A DNA stretch of 64,000 nt, taken from NCBI RefSeq assembly GCF_000269985.1, contig NC_016109.1, forward strand, positions 4,526,001-4,590,000, in the 5' to 3' direction. The notes under the pieces are model-generated. The model worked only from the letters and a program-made list of their open reading frames with translations, had not been told where the DNA came from and made no database searches. The translations under genes were made by a program, and so were the position numbers. Source of the DNA: Kitasatospora setae KM-6054. GTDB taxonomy: Bacteria; Actinomycetota; Actinomycetes; Streptomycetales; Streptomycetaceae. Of this stretch, positions 16,606 through 25,106 are shown piece after piece; positions within the stretch are counted from its first letter, which is position 1, and each line of letters begins with the position of its first letter.

Positions 16606-17907
16606 ATGTCCTTCATCGGAAGCAAGCGCGGCACCGCCGTCGCGGTCGCCGTCGCCGGCGGTCTGCTCGCCGTCGCGATCGGCGGCCTGTCGCCGGCCAC
16701 CGCCGCCGGCACCAACCTCGCGCTGAACAAGCCGGTCACCGTCTCCTCCACCGAGGCCAGCGGCTACAGCGGCGCGAAGGCCGTCGACGGCTCCGGCACC
16801 ACCCGCTGGTCCAGCACCGAGGGCGTCGACAACCAGTGGATCCGGATCGACCTGGGCGCCGGCACCGCCGTCGACCGGGTCGTGCTCAAGTGGGAGGCCG
16901 CGTACGCCAAGGCGTACCGCGTCGAGCTCTCCGACGACGGCTCCACCTGGCGGCAGGTCTACTCCACCAGCAGCGGCGACGGCGGCACCGACGACCTCGC
17001 GGTCAGCGGCACCGGCCGCTACCTGCGGGTCTACGGCACCCAGCGCGGCACCGCCTACGGCTACTCGCTGTGGGAGGTCGAGGCGTACGGCACCGGCGGG
17101 GGTAGCACCGCCTCGCCCTCGCCGACCGCCTCCGCCTCCGCGTCGGCGTCGCCCACGGCCTCCCCCTCGCCGAGCGCCTCGTCGTCGACCACGCCGCCGA
17201 CCGGCGGCGTCAACCTGGACGACCCGGCGAAGAAGGAGATCGCCATGAAGCTGGTCTCCAGCGCGGAGAACTCCTCGCTCGACTGGCGCGCCCAGTTCTC
17301 CTACATCGAGGACATCAAGGACGGCCGCGGCTACACCGCCGGCATCATCGGCTTCTGCTCCGGCACCGGCGACATGCTCGACCTGGTCGAGGCGTACACC
17401 GCCAAGAAGCCGGGCAACGTGCTGGCCTCCTACCTGCCGGCGCTCCGCTCGGTCAACGGCACCGACTCGCACCAGGGCCTCGACCCGGGCTTCCCGGCGG
17501 CCTGGAAGCAGGCCGCCACCGACCCGGTCTTCACCCAGACCCAGGAGTCGGAGCGGGACCGGGTGTACTTCAACCCGGCCGTCGCCCAGGCGAAGAAGGA
17601 CGGGCTGCGCGCGCTCGGCCAGTTCGCGTACTACGACGCGGCCGTCATGCACGGCCCGGACGGGCTCGCCTCGATCCGGTCGGCGGCCCTGGCCAAGGCC
17701 AAGCCCCCGGCGCAGGGCGGCAACGAGACCACCTGGCTGAACGCCTTCCTCGACGCGCGCGAGGCGGAGATGCGCAAGGAGGCGGCGCACAGCGACACCA
17801 CCCGGGTCAGCACCGAGCAGCGGAAGTTCCTCAACGAGGGCAACTTCGACCTGCACACGCCGCTGACCTGGAGCGTCTACGGCGAGCCCTACAGCATCAC
17901 CTCCTGA
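16606..17907 (+). CDS. csnA: Secreted chitosanase, CBM32-GH46
   Basis: 433 residues from the ATG at 16606 (GAGGAG upstream). A signal peptide covers about 1-34 (SKRGTAVAVAVAG...PATAA). Residues about 36-162 form a discoidin/F5-8C (CBM32) carbohydrate-binding domain (NLALNKPVTVSS, DGSGTTRWSS, WIRIDLG). A Ser/Pro/Ala linker covers 163-200 and a GH46 endo-chitosanase domain 205-433. The two GH46 acids are visible as Glu221 (SSAENSS) and Asp239 (IKDGRGYTAG), 18 apart as in classical enzymes. It hydrolyses chitosan outside the cell to oligomers for the transporter downstream. The palindromic operator upstream implies repression by the ROK protein. Confidence 0.93.
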   Translation: MSFIGSKRGTAVAVAVAGGLLAVAIGGLSPATAAGTNLALNKPVTVSSTEASGYSGAKAVDGSGTTRWSSTEGVDNQWIRIDLGAGTAVDRVVLKWEAAYAKAYRVELSDDGSTWRQVYSTSSGDGGTDDLAVSGTGRYLRVYGTQRGTAYGYSLWEVEAYGTGGGSTASPSPTASASASASPTASPSPSASSSTTPPTGGVNLDDPAKKEIAMKLVSSAENSSLDWRAQFSYIEDIKDGRGYTAGIIGFCSGTGDMLDLVEAYTAKKPGNVLASYLPALRSVNGTDSHQGLDPGFPAAWKQAATDPVFTQTQESERDRVYFNPAVAQAKKDGLRALGQFAYYDAAVMHGPDGLASIRSAALAKAKPPAQGGNETTWLNAFLDAREAEMRKEAAHSDTTRVSTEQRKFLNEGNFDLHTPLTWSVYGEPYSITS

Positions 17908-17913
17908 GCCGGC

Positions 17914-17951
17914 GGCTCCCGGCGGCCGTCCGGTGGCGGCCGCCGGGAGCC
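17914..17951. terminator. Hairpin terminator after the chitosanase
   Basis: Perfect 15-bp inverted repeat GGCTCCCGGCGGCCG / CGGCCGCCGGGAGCC with an 8-base loop, 7 bp after the chitosanase stop. It separates that gene from the downstream csnR transcription unit. Confidence 0.85.
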
Positions 17952-17989
17952 CCGGGGCGGGGCCCGCGGTAACGAACGGGTCTCCGCCG

Positions 17990-18026
17990 TTGACAGTCCC
18001 ATCCATTGTTTGGAAACTTTCCTAAC
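17990..18026 (+). promoter_or_regulatory. csnR promoter (-35) and palindromic operator
   Basis: TTGACA at 17990-17995 is a good -35; the imperfect palindrome GTTTGGAAACTTTCCTAAC lies at 18008-18026, over the expected -10. Read on the other strand its core is TTAGGAAAGTTTCC, the same as in front of the chitosanase gene, so one repressor can control both transcripts. Confidence 0.82.
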
Positions 18027-18061
18027 ATTCGATCCCGGCAGTCGCGGAGGAGGGCCGACGC

Positions 18062-19255
18062 ATGACCACCCGAAAGCCGCCCCGCCCCCCGCAGGCCGGT
18101 ACGCCGAGCCTGCTGCGGGCCATCAACGACCGCGCGGCGCTGGAGCTGCTGCTGGCGAACGGCCCGCTCTCCCGGGCCCAGCTCGGCAGCCTGACCGGGC
18201 TCTCGAAGCCCACCGCCTCGCTGCTGCTGGCCCGGCTGGAGGCGGTCGGACTGGTGATGCCGGTCGGCACCATGGCCGGGCGGCCGGGGCCCAACGCCCA
18301 GCTCTACCAGGTCGACCCGGCGGCCGGACACGTCGCGGGGCTGGACGTCACCAGCACCGGGACCCGGGTCGCGGTGGCCGACATCACCGGCGCGGTCCTG
18401 GCCGAGCACCACGTGCCGACCCGGGGCCGGCCGGCCGCGGAGACCGTGGCGCGGACCGCGGAGGCGGTCGCCGAGGCGGTGCGCCGGGCCGGGCTGGCGC
18501 CGGGCGCGCTGCGCGAGGTGGTGGTCGGGATCGGCGGCGCGCCGGACCCGGTGACCGGGAAGCTCCGCTACGCCTCGCACCTGCCCGGCTGGCACTCGCC
18601 GCGACTGGCGGCGGAACTCGCCGAGGCCGTCGCCGCCGGGGTCTCGTTCGAGAACGACGTGAACCTGGCCGCCGTGGCGGAGCAGGCCGGCGGGGCGGCG
18701 GCGGGCCGCGAGGACTTCGTGCTGCTGTGGGCCGAGGAGGGCATCGGCGCGGCGGTCGTGCTGGCCGGCCGGCCCCACCGGGGTTTCACCGGGGGTGCGG
18801 GCGAGGTCGGCTACATGCCGGTGCCGGACGCCCCGCCGGTGTCGTTGACCGCCCGCCGGACCCCCTCCGGCGGGTTCCAGGACCTGGCCGGCGGACCGGC
18901 CGTGCTGGCGCTGGCCCGCAAGCACGGGCTGCCCGGCACCGACGCCGCGCAGGCGGTCGCCGGGGCGCTGACCGCCCCCGGCGGCGAGGGCTTCCTGGCG
19001 GAGCTGGCCGAGCGGCTGGCGGTCGGGCTGGCGGTGATCGCCTCGGTGGTCGACCCGGAGCTGGTCGTCCTCTCCGGCGGCACCCTGACCGCGGGCGGCG
19101 AGCCCCTGCGGGAGCTGGTCCAGGACGCCCTGGGCCGGACGTCCATCCCGCGGCCGGAGGTGCGGCTGTCCGCCGTGCCGGGGCCGCCCGTCCTGACCGG
19201 CGCCCTGCAACGCGCGCTGACCACCGCCCGGGACGCCCTCTTCAGCACCCACTGA
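18062..19255 (+). CDS. csnR: ROK-family repressor of the chitosan locus
   Basis: 397 residues. A winged HTH at about 15-75 (LLRAINDRAALELLLANGPLSRAQLGSLTGLSKPTASLLLARLEAVGLV) precedes a ROK domain with its phosphate-binding strand (AGLDVTSTGTRVAVADITG), the VSFENDVNLAAVAE motif, GFTGGAGEVGYM and the C-terminal VVLSGG. ROK repressors release DNA on binding sugar ligands. The matching palindromes at 16536 and 18008 plus its place at the head of the transporter operon identify it as the CsnR-type regulator, expected to respond to chitosan oligomers. It lacks the Cys-rich zinc motif of canonical ROK proteins. Confidence 0.92.
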   Translation: MTTRKPPRPPQAGTPSLLRAINDRAALELLLANGPLSRAQLGSLTGLSKPTASLLLARLEAVGLVMPVGTMAGRPGPNAQLYQVDPAAGHVAGLDVTSTGTRVAVADITGAVLAEHHVPTRGRPAAETVARTAEAVAEAVRRAGLAPGALREVVVGIGGAPDPVTGKLRYASHLPGWHSPRLAAELAEAVAAGVSFENDVNLAAVAEQAGGAAAGREDFVLLWAEEGIGAAVVLAGRPHRGFTGGAGEVGYMPVPDAPPVSLTARRTPSGGFQDLAGGPAVLALARKHGLPGTDAAQAVAGALTAPGGEGFLAELAERLAVGLAVIASVVDPELVVLSGGTLTAGGEPLRELVQDALGRTSIPRPEVRLSAVPGPPVLTGALQRALTTARDALFSTH

Positions 19256-19256
19256 C

Positions 19257-19326
19257 CCGACCCGTCCAGACCCGTCCCCGTCCCGTCCAGATCCGTCCCG
19301 TCCAGACCCGTCCCCGACCCGTCCCG
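19257..19326. repeat. Short degenerate tandem repeats in csnR-csnE spacer
   Basis: Overlapping copies of CCCGTCCAGA / CCCGTCCCCG fill about 70 bp of the 142-bp gap between the ROK gene and the solute-binding-protein gene. A C-rich, G-poor sequence of this sort can act in Rho-dependent termination or RNA processing, but no specific function can be read from it. Confidence 0.6.
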
Positions 19327-19397
19327 CCCCCGCTCACGCCCCCGCGCGAGCAGGGCCCTGCGCCCCCTGCCCCCACCTTCGCAAGGAGAGCACCACC

Positions 19398-20747
19398 GTG
19401 GATCTGACCCGTAGACACCGCCGCTCGCTGGCCGGGATCACCGCCGCCGTCTGCGCGACCCTGCTGGCCTCGGCCTGCACCGGCACCAACTCCGGTGGCG
19501 GCCAGGACGGTTCGGCGTCCGGCCAGGACGTGACGATCACCTTCTGGCACGGCTGGAGCCAGGACAACGAGGTGAAGGCGATCAACGACAACGTCGCCGC
19601 CTTCGAGAAGCTCCACCCCAACATCCACGTCAAGGTGGTCGGCAACATCGCCGACGACAAGGCCCAGCAGGCCCTGCGCGCCGGCGGCCCCGACGCCCCC
19701 GACGTGGTCTCCTCGTTCTCCACCGACAACGTCGGCAAGTTCTGCTCCTCGCACGTGTGGGCCGACCTCGCCCCGATGCTGGCCAAGGACGGCGTCGACC
19801 CCGCCAAGACCTTCCCCGCCGCGATGCTCAAGTACAGCCAGTACCAGGGCAACCAGTGCTCGCTGCCGCTGCTCGGCGACGCCTACGGCCTCTTCTACAA
19901 CAAGACCGCCTTCGCCGCCGCCGGCATCACCGCGCCGCCCAGGACCTTCGGCGAGTTCGCCGAGGACGCCGCCAAGCTGACCGTCACCGACGGCGACTCC
20001 TACAAGCAGCTCGGCTTCATGCCGAACTACCACGGCTACGAGACCGCGATCGCGCACTACCTCGGCCAGTACGGCAGCACCTACTTCGGCCCCGACGGCA
20101 AGTCCGACATCGCCACCGACCCGACCGTCGCCGCCGCGCTCGGCTGGCAGAAGCAACTCGTCGACCGGCTCGGCGGGTTCGACAAGCTGGAGAAGTACCG
20201 CACCTCGTTCGGCGACGAGTTCAGCGCCAAGAACCCCTTCACCACCGGCCAGGTCGCGATGAGCCTGGACGGCGAGTGGCGCACCGCCTCCCTCGCCGAG
20301 GACAAGCCCGACTTCGAGTGGGCCACCGCCCCGTTCCCGGTGCCGGACGACCAGGCCTCCACGTACGGGCGCGGCTACCAGACCGGCACCATCGTCGGCA
20401 TCGCCAACGGCAGCAGGAAGCAGACCGCCGCCTGGACCTTCGTCAAGTACCTCACCACCGACACCGACGCCGTCGTCTCCTTCGCCAACGCCATCCACAA
20501 CGTCCCCAGCACGCTGGCCGCCCTCGACTCGCCGAAGCTGGAGGCCGACCCCAACTTCCGCACCTTCGTCGACGTCGCGAAGAACCCGAACTCCTCGACC
20601 ACCCCGGCCAGCGTCAACGGCGGCGCCTACCAGGTCTCCCTCCAGAACCTCAGCTACGCCGTCGAATCCGGCCAGCAGAACGACCTCAGGGCGGGCCTGA
20701 CGGCCACCGCCAAGGAGATCGACGACGCCATCGCCCAGGCGAAGTGA
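19398..20747 (+). CDS. csnE: Extracellular chito-oligosaccharide-binding lipoprotein
   Basis: 449 residues. Basic N-terminus RRHRR, hydrophobic stretch and lipobox LLASAC place the lipidated cysteine near residue 27. The rest is a family 1 solute-binding protein (ITFWHGWSQDNEVKAINDNVAAFEKLHPNIHVKVV). A GCAAGGAGAGC site lies before its GTG. In this operon it would capture chitosan-derived oligomers for the two permeases that follow 10 bp and 1 kb later. No ATPase gene is present, so energy is probably supplied by the shared MsiK-type ATPase, as for other Streptomyces sugar importers. Confidence 0.93.
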   Translation: MDLTRRHRRSLAGITAAVCATLLASACTGTNSGGGQDGSASGQDVTITFWHGWSQDNEVKAINDNVAAFEKLHPNIHVKVVGNIADDKAQQALRAGGPDAPDVVSSFSTDNVGKFCSSHVWADLAPMLAKDGVDPAKTFPAAMLKYSQYQGNQCSLPLLGDAYGLFYNKTAFAAAGITAPPRTFGEFAEDAAKLTVTDGDSYKQLGFMPNYHGYETAIAHYLGQYGSTYFGPDGKSDIATDPTVAAALGWQKQLVDRLGGFDKLEKYRTSFGDEFSAKNPFTTGQVAMSLDGEWRTASLAEDKPDFEWATAPFPVPDDQASTYGRGYQTGTIVGIANGSRKQTAAWTFVKYLTTDTDAVVSFANAIHNVPSTLAALDSPKLEADPNFRTFVDVAKNPNSSTTPASVNGGAYQVSLQNLSYAVESGQQNDLRAGLTATAKEIDDAIAQAK

Positions 20748-20757
20748 CGTACACACC

Positions 20758-21717
20758 ATGGCACACGTGAGCTCCACCCTCCCGCCGGCGCTGCGCCGCA
20801 AGCGCCGGCGGGAGGCCGCCCGCACGGCGGCCTTCCTCTCCCCGTGGCTGATCGGGTTCGGGTTCTTCTTCCTCTACCCGCTGCTGTCCACCGTCTACTT
20901 CTCCTTCATGAACTACGACGGGTTCGCCGCGCCGACCTTCGTGGGCCTGCGGAACTGGGACTTCGTCTTCACCAAGTACCCCTCGTTCTGGCAGGGGATG
21001 GGCAACACGCTCTGGCTGGTCGCGGTGATGGTCACCCTGCGGGTGGCGTTCGGCCTGGGCGTCGGCCTGCTGGTGACGAAGGTCAAGACCGGCAGCGGGT
21101 TCTTCCGCACCGCCTTCTACCTGCCCTACCTGGCGCCGCCGGTGGCCGCCACGATGGCCTTCGCCTTCCTGCTCAACCCGGGCACCGGCCCGGTCAACCA
21201 CCTGCTGGGCGAGATCGGCCTGCCGCAGCCCGGCTGGTTCACCGACCCGTCCTGGTCGAAGCCGGCCCTGACCATGCTGGCCATGTGGGGCATCGGCGAC
21301 CTGATGGTGATCTTCATGGCGGCGCTGCTGGACGTCCCCCGGGAGCAGTACGAGGCGGCCGAACTGGACGGCACGAGCGCCCCGCAGCGGTTCCGGTTCG
21401 TCACGCTGCCGAACATCGCGCCGATCGTGGTGTTCGCCGTGGTCACCGGGGTGATCCAGGCGATGCAGTACTACACCCAGGCGATCGTGGCCGGGAAGGT
21501 CGCCTCCGGCGTGATCGGCGGCTCCGGCCAGCAGTTCGAGCCCGGCTACCCGCACGGCTCGACCTGGACGCTGCCGCAGATGGTCTACAACCTCGGCTTC
21601 CAACGCTTCGACACCGGTTCGGCCTGCGTGGTCGCGATCATCCTGTTCGCGATCTCGATGGCCTTCACTTCGCTGCTGATGCGCCGCCGCGCCGGCTTCC
21701 TGAACTCCGAGGACTGA
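20758..21717 (+). CDS. csnF: Sugar ABC transporter permease (MalF-like)
   Basis: 319 residues with six predicted membrane helices. The binding-protein-dependent permease EAA loop is seen at EQYEAAELDGTSAPQRFRFVTLP (about 200-222), the contact point for the ATPase. The N-terminal RKRRREAARTAAFLSPWLIGF is typical of MalF/UgpA-like subunits. It begins 10 bp after the binding-protein gene and ends 5 bp before its partner permease. Together they form the importer for chitosan oligosaccharides. Confidence 0.93.
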   Translation: MAHVSSTLPPALRRKRRREAARTAAFLSPWLIGFGFFFLYPLLSTVYFSFMNYDGFAAPTFVGLRNWDFVFTKYPSFWQGMGNTLWLVAVMVTLRVAFGLGVGLLVTKVKTGSGFFRTAFYLPYLAPPVAATMAFAFLLNPGTGPVNHLLGEIGLPQPGWFTDPSWSKPALTMLAMWGIGDLMVIFMAALLDVPREQYEAAELDGTSAPQRFRFVTLPNIAPIVVFAVVTGVIQAMQYYTQAIVAGKVASGVIGGSGQQFEPGYPHGSTWTLPQMVYNLGFQRFDTGSACVVAIILFAISMAFTSLLMRRRAGFLNSED

Positions 21718-21722
21718 GCACG

Positions 21723-22613
21723 ATGACCCTCGCACCCTCGCTCCCCACCAAGGTCGTGCCCCGCACCCTCGCGCTCCGGGCGGCCCGTCGCAAGGCGGTG
21801 TTGAACTGGGTCGCGGTGCACTCGCTGGCGATCGCCGCCGCGCTGTTCTTCCTGCTGCCGTTCGTGTTCGTGTTCCTGACCTCGGTGATGACCGACCGCC
21901 AGGCACTGACCTCCGACCTGTGGCCCCACCACTGGCAGTGGTCGAACTACACCAAGGTGTGGAACACCGACGGCTTCCTCACCTGGTGGCGCAACACCCT
22001 GCTCTACGCCGCCCTGGGCACCGCGCTGACCATCGCCTCCAGCCTGCCCGTCGCCTACGCCCTGGCCCGCTTCCGCTTCCGCGGCCGCAACCTGGCCCTG
22101 ATGGCCGTCGTCTCCATGATGATGCTCCCACCCCAGGTCACCGTCATCCCGATGTACCTGTTCTGGGCCAAACAACTGCACCTGTCCGGCACCCTGTGGC
22201 CCCTGATCATCCCGATGGCCTTCGGCGACGCCTTCTCCATCTTCCTGCTCCGCCAGTTCCTCCTCACCATCCCCAAGGAATACGTCGAAGCCGCCCGCAT
22301 CGACGGCTGCGGCGAACTGCGCACCCTCCTGCGCGTCATCCTCCCCATGGCGAGGCCCGCCATCGCCGCCGTCGCGCTCTTCCAGTTCTTCTCCTGCTGG
22401 AACGACTACTTCGGACCGCAGATCTACGCCTCCGAGAACCCGGGCGCCTGGACCCTCAGCTACGGCCTGGAATCCTTCAAAGGCGCCCACCACACCAACT
22501 GGAACCTCACCATGGCCGCGACCCTCCTAGTCCTGGCCCCCGTGATGATCCTGTTCTTCCTCGCACAACGCGCCTTCGTCGAAGGCGTCACACTGACAGG
22601 GGTCAAGGGCTGA
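21723..22613 (+). CDS. csnG: Sugar ABC transporter permease (MalG-like)
   Basis: 296 residues from the ATG at 21723. Six predicted helices; the EAA loop is KEYVEAARIDGCGELRTLLRVILPMARP (about 188-215). The C-terminal FVEGVTLTGVKG ending is the classical end of MalG-family permeases. It is the second half of the chito-oligosaccharide importer. Its TGA overlaps the ATG of the GH4 gene (TGATG), so the two are translationally coupled. Confidence 0.93.
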   Translation: MTLAPSLPTKVVPRTLALRAARRKAVLNWVAVHSLAIAAALFFLLPFVFVFLTSVMTDRQALTSDLWPHHWQWSNYTKVWNTDGFLTWWRNTLLYAALGTALTIASSLPVAYALARFRFRGRNLALMAVVSMMMLPPQVTVIPMYLFWAKQLHLSGTLWPLIIPMAFGDAFSIFLLRQFLLTIPKEYVEAARIDGCGELRTLLRVILPMARPAIAAVALFQFFSCWNDYFGPQIYASENPGAWTLSYGLESFKGAHHTNWNLTMAATLLVLAPVMILFFLAQRAFVEGVTLTGVKG

Positions 22614-23902
22614 TGTCCGCACTCAAACTCGCCATCGTCGGCGGCGCCTCCACCTACACGCCCGAACTCATCGACGGCTTCGCGCGCCTGCGCGACACCC
22701 TCCCCATCGGCGAACTCGTCCTCATCGACCCGGCCGCCGACCGCCTCGAACTCATCGCCGCCCTCGCCCGCCGTATCTTCGCCAGACAAGGCCACCACGC
22801 CACCGTCACCACCACCACCGACACCACCACCGGCGTCCACGACGCCGACGCCGTCCTGCTCCAACTGCGCGTCGGCGGACAAGCCGCCCGCGACAAGGAC
22901 GAGACCTGGCCCCTGGAATGCGGCTGCGTCGGCCAGGAGACCACCGGCGCCGGCGGCCTCGCCAAAGCCCTGCGCACCGTCCCCGTCGTCCTCGACATCG
23001 CCGAACGCGTCCGCGCCGCCAACCCCCACGCCTGGATCGTCGACTTCACCAACCCCGTCGGCATCGTCACCCGCGCCCTGCAGAGCGCCGGACACAAAGC
23101 CGTCGGCCTGTGCAACGTCGCCATCGGCTTCCAACGCAAATTCGCCACCCACCTCGGCGTCGACCCCGAACTCGTCCGCCTCGACCACGTCGGCCTCAAC
23201 CACCTCACCTGGGAACGCGGCGTCACCCTCCTGGACACCCCCGACGCCACCACCGGCACCGAAGTCCTGCCCCGACTGCTCACCGAACACGGCCAGGCCA
23301 TCGCCGCCGACCTCCACCTCCCCCTGCCCGTCATCCAGCGCCTGGGCGTCGTCCCCTCCTACTACCTGCGCTACTTCTACCAGCACGACCAGGTCGTCAA
23401 GGAACTCCAGGACAAGGGCTCCCGCGCCGCCGAGGTCGCCGCCATCGAGAAGCAGCTCCTGGAGCTGTACGCCGACCCCGCCCTCGACACCAAACCCGAA
23501 CTCCTCGGCCAGCGCGGCGGCGCCTTCTACTCCGAAGCCGCCGTCCAGCTCATCGCCTCCCTGCTGGGCACCGACCACCGCACCACCGTCCAGGTCGTCA
23601 ACACCCGCAACGACGGCATCCTGCCCTTCCTCCCCGACGACGCCGTCATCGAGGTCCCCGCCACCGTCGACGCCACCGGCGTCCGCCCCCTGCCCCAACG
23701 CCCCCTCGAACCCCTCTACGCCGGCCTGATCGCAAGCGTCACCGCCTACGAACACCTCGCCCTCGACGCCGCCCTCCACGGCGGCCGCGACCGCGTCTTC
23801 GACGCCCTCCTCGCCCACCCCCTGATCGGCCAGATCGACCTCGCCGACCACCTCACCGACCGCCTCCTCGCCCACAACCGCCACCACCTGAACTGGGCGT
23901 GA
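22613..23902 (+). CDS. csnH: Family GH4 glycosidase (6-phospho-glycosidase type)
   Basis: 429 residues. N-terminal NAD-binding Rossmann motif KLAIVGGASTYTPELIDGF (about 5-23). GH4 metal and catalytic motifs follow: FTNPVGIV, GLCNVAIG (catalytic/metal Cys) and DHVGLNHLTW (metal His). GH4 enzymes use NAD+ and Mn2+ in a redox-elimination mechanism on 6-phosphorylated or free glycosides. In this operon it would cleave imported glucosamine oligomers in the cytoplasm. Whether the substrate is phosphorylated is not visible. The start overlaps the permease stop. Confidence 0.92.
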   Translation: MSALKLAIVGGASTYTPELIDGFARLRDTLPIGELVLIDPAADRLELIAALARRIFARQGHHATVTTTTDTTTGVHDADAVLLQLRVGGQAARDKDETWPLECGCVGQETTGAGGLAKALRTVPVVLDIAERVRAANPHAWIVDFTNPVGIVTRALQSAGHKAVGLCNVAIGFQRKFATHLGVDPELVRLDHVGLNHLTWERGVTLLDTPDATTGTEVLPRLLTEHGQAIAADLHLPLPVIQRLGVVPSYYLRYFYQHDQVVKELQDKGSRAAEVAAIEKQLLELYADPALDTKPELLGQRGGAFYSEAAVQLIASLLGTDHRTTVQVVNTRNDGILPFLPDDAVIEVPATVDATGVRPLPQRPLEPLYAGLIASVTAYEHLALDAALHGGRDRVFDALLAHPLIGQIDLADHLTDRLLAHNRHHLNWA

Positions 23903-23946
23903 GCACCGAACATGGCCAGCACGCACCACCACGGGGGGACGCACCG

Positions 23947-24963
23947 ATGAACCGACCGCACCCGGAGCACCTGCCCGGCGTCCTCGCCGTCGACGCCGGC
24001 AACAGCAAGACCGACGTCGCCCTGGTCTCCACCGACGGACGGGTCCTCGGCACCGCCCGCGGTGGTGGCTTCCAACCGCAGAACACCGGCCCGGCCGCCG
24101 CCGTCGCCACGCTCGTCCCGCTGGTCCGGTCCGCCGCCGCGCAGGCCGGGCTGGCCCCCGACGGCCCGGTCGCGGCCCACGTCAGCGCCTGTCTGGCCAA
24201 CGCCGACCTGCCGATCGAGGAACAGCAACTGCACGACGCGATCACCGGCCACGGCTGGGCACCGTCCACGCACGTCGCCAACGACACCTTCGGCCTGCTG
24301 CGGGCCGGCACCGACGGACCGCTCGGCGTCGCCGTGGTCTGCGGCGCCGGCATCAACTGCGTCGGCCTGCGCCCCGACGGGCAGACCGCCCGCTGGCCCG
24401 CGCTCGGCACGCTGACCGGCGACTGGGGCGGCGGCGGCGGACTCGCCGAGGAGTCCATGTGGCACGCCGCCCGGGCCGAGGACGGCCGCGGCGCACCCAC
24501 CCTGCTCTCCCCGATGATCGGCGCCCACTTCGGCCTGGCCGGCGCCAACGCCGTCGCCGAGGCGATCCACCTGGGCCGGATCGACCGCACCCGGCTGCAC
24601 GAGATCACCCGGGTGCTGTTCGCCGCCGCCGACGCCGGGGACGCCACCGCGCTCGCCGTGATCGACCGGCAGGCCGCCGAGATCGCCCGGCTCGCCGTGA
24701 TCACCCTCGGCCGCCTCGACCTGCTCGACCGGCCGGTCCCGGTCGTCCTCGGCGGCGGCGTGCTCGCCTCCCGCCAGCCGCTGCTGCTCGACAACCTCAC
24801 CGCCCGCCTCGCCGCCGACGCCCCCCTCGCCGAACCCCGCGTCGTCGTCGCCCCGCCCGTCCTCGGCGCCGCCCTGCTCGGCCTGGACCACCTGGGCGCC
24901 GCACCCGAGATCCAGCAGCGCCTGCGCGACGCCTACCCCAGCGCGTCCCCCGCGGCGATCTGA
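23947..24963 (+). CDS. csnK: BadF/NAGK-type amino-sugar kinase
   Basis: 338 residues from the ATG at 23947 (GGGGGGAC upstream). The ASKHA ATPase motifs are visible: phosphate-1 AVDAGNSKTDVALV (about 13-26), phosphate-2 AVVCGAGINCVG, and LGGGVLA near the C-terminus. This is the BadF/BadG/N-acetylglucosamine-kinase-like group. In context it should phosphorylate glucosamine or GlcNAc released from chitosan oligomers, feeding amino-sugar metabolism. It is the last gene of the csnR-K transcription unit and is followed by a strong hairpin. Confidence 0.88.
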   Translation: MNRPHPEHLPGVLAVDAGNSKTDVALVSTDGRVLGTARGGGFQPQNTGPAAAVATLVPLVRSAAAQAGLAPDGPVAAHVSACLANADLPIEEQQLHDAITGHGWAPSTHVANDTFGLLRAGTDGPLGVAVVCGAGINCVGLRPDGQTARWPALGTLTGDWGGGGGLAEESMWHAARAEDGRGAPTLLSPMIGAHFGLAGANAVAEAIHLGRIDRTRLHEITRVLFAAADAGDATALAVIDRQAAEIARLAVITLGRLDLLDRPVPVVLGGGVLASRQPLLLDNLTARLAADAPLAEPRVVVAPPVLGAALLGLDHLGAAPEIQQRLRDAYPSASPAAI

Positions 24964-24989
24964 CCTCCTGCGCCGCACCCCCCGAGACC

Positions 24990-25048
24990 CGCCGCCGGCG
25001 GGAGCGTCCGAGGCACCGCACTGCCGCGTACCGCTCCCGCCGGCGGCG
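24990..25048. terminator. Long-armed hairpin after the kinase gene
   Basis: Perfect 17-bp arms, CGCCGCCGGCGGGAGCG at 24990-25006 and its complement at 25032-25048, with a 25-base loop. It lies 27 bp after the kinase stop and 58 bp before the second chitosanase, so it probably ends or attenuates the operon. Confidence 0.75.
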
Positions 25049-25106
25049 TCCACGGTTCCACCCACCGCCAGGAACGACCCCCGACCGTTTTCGCAAGGAG
25101 AACCCG

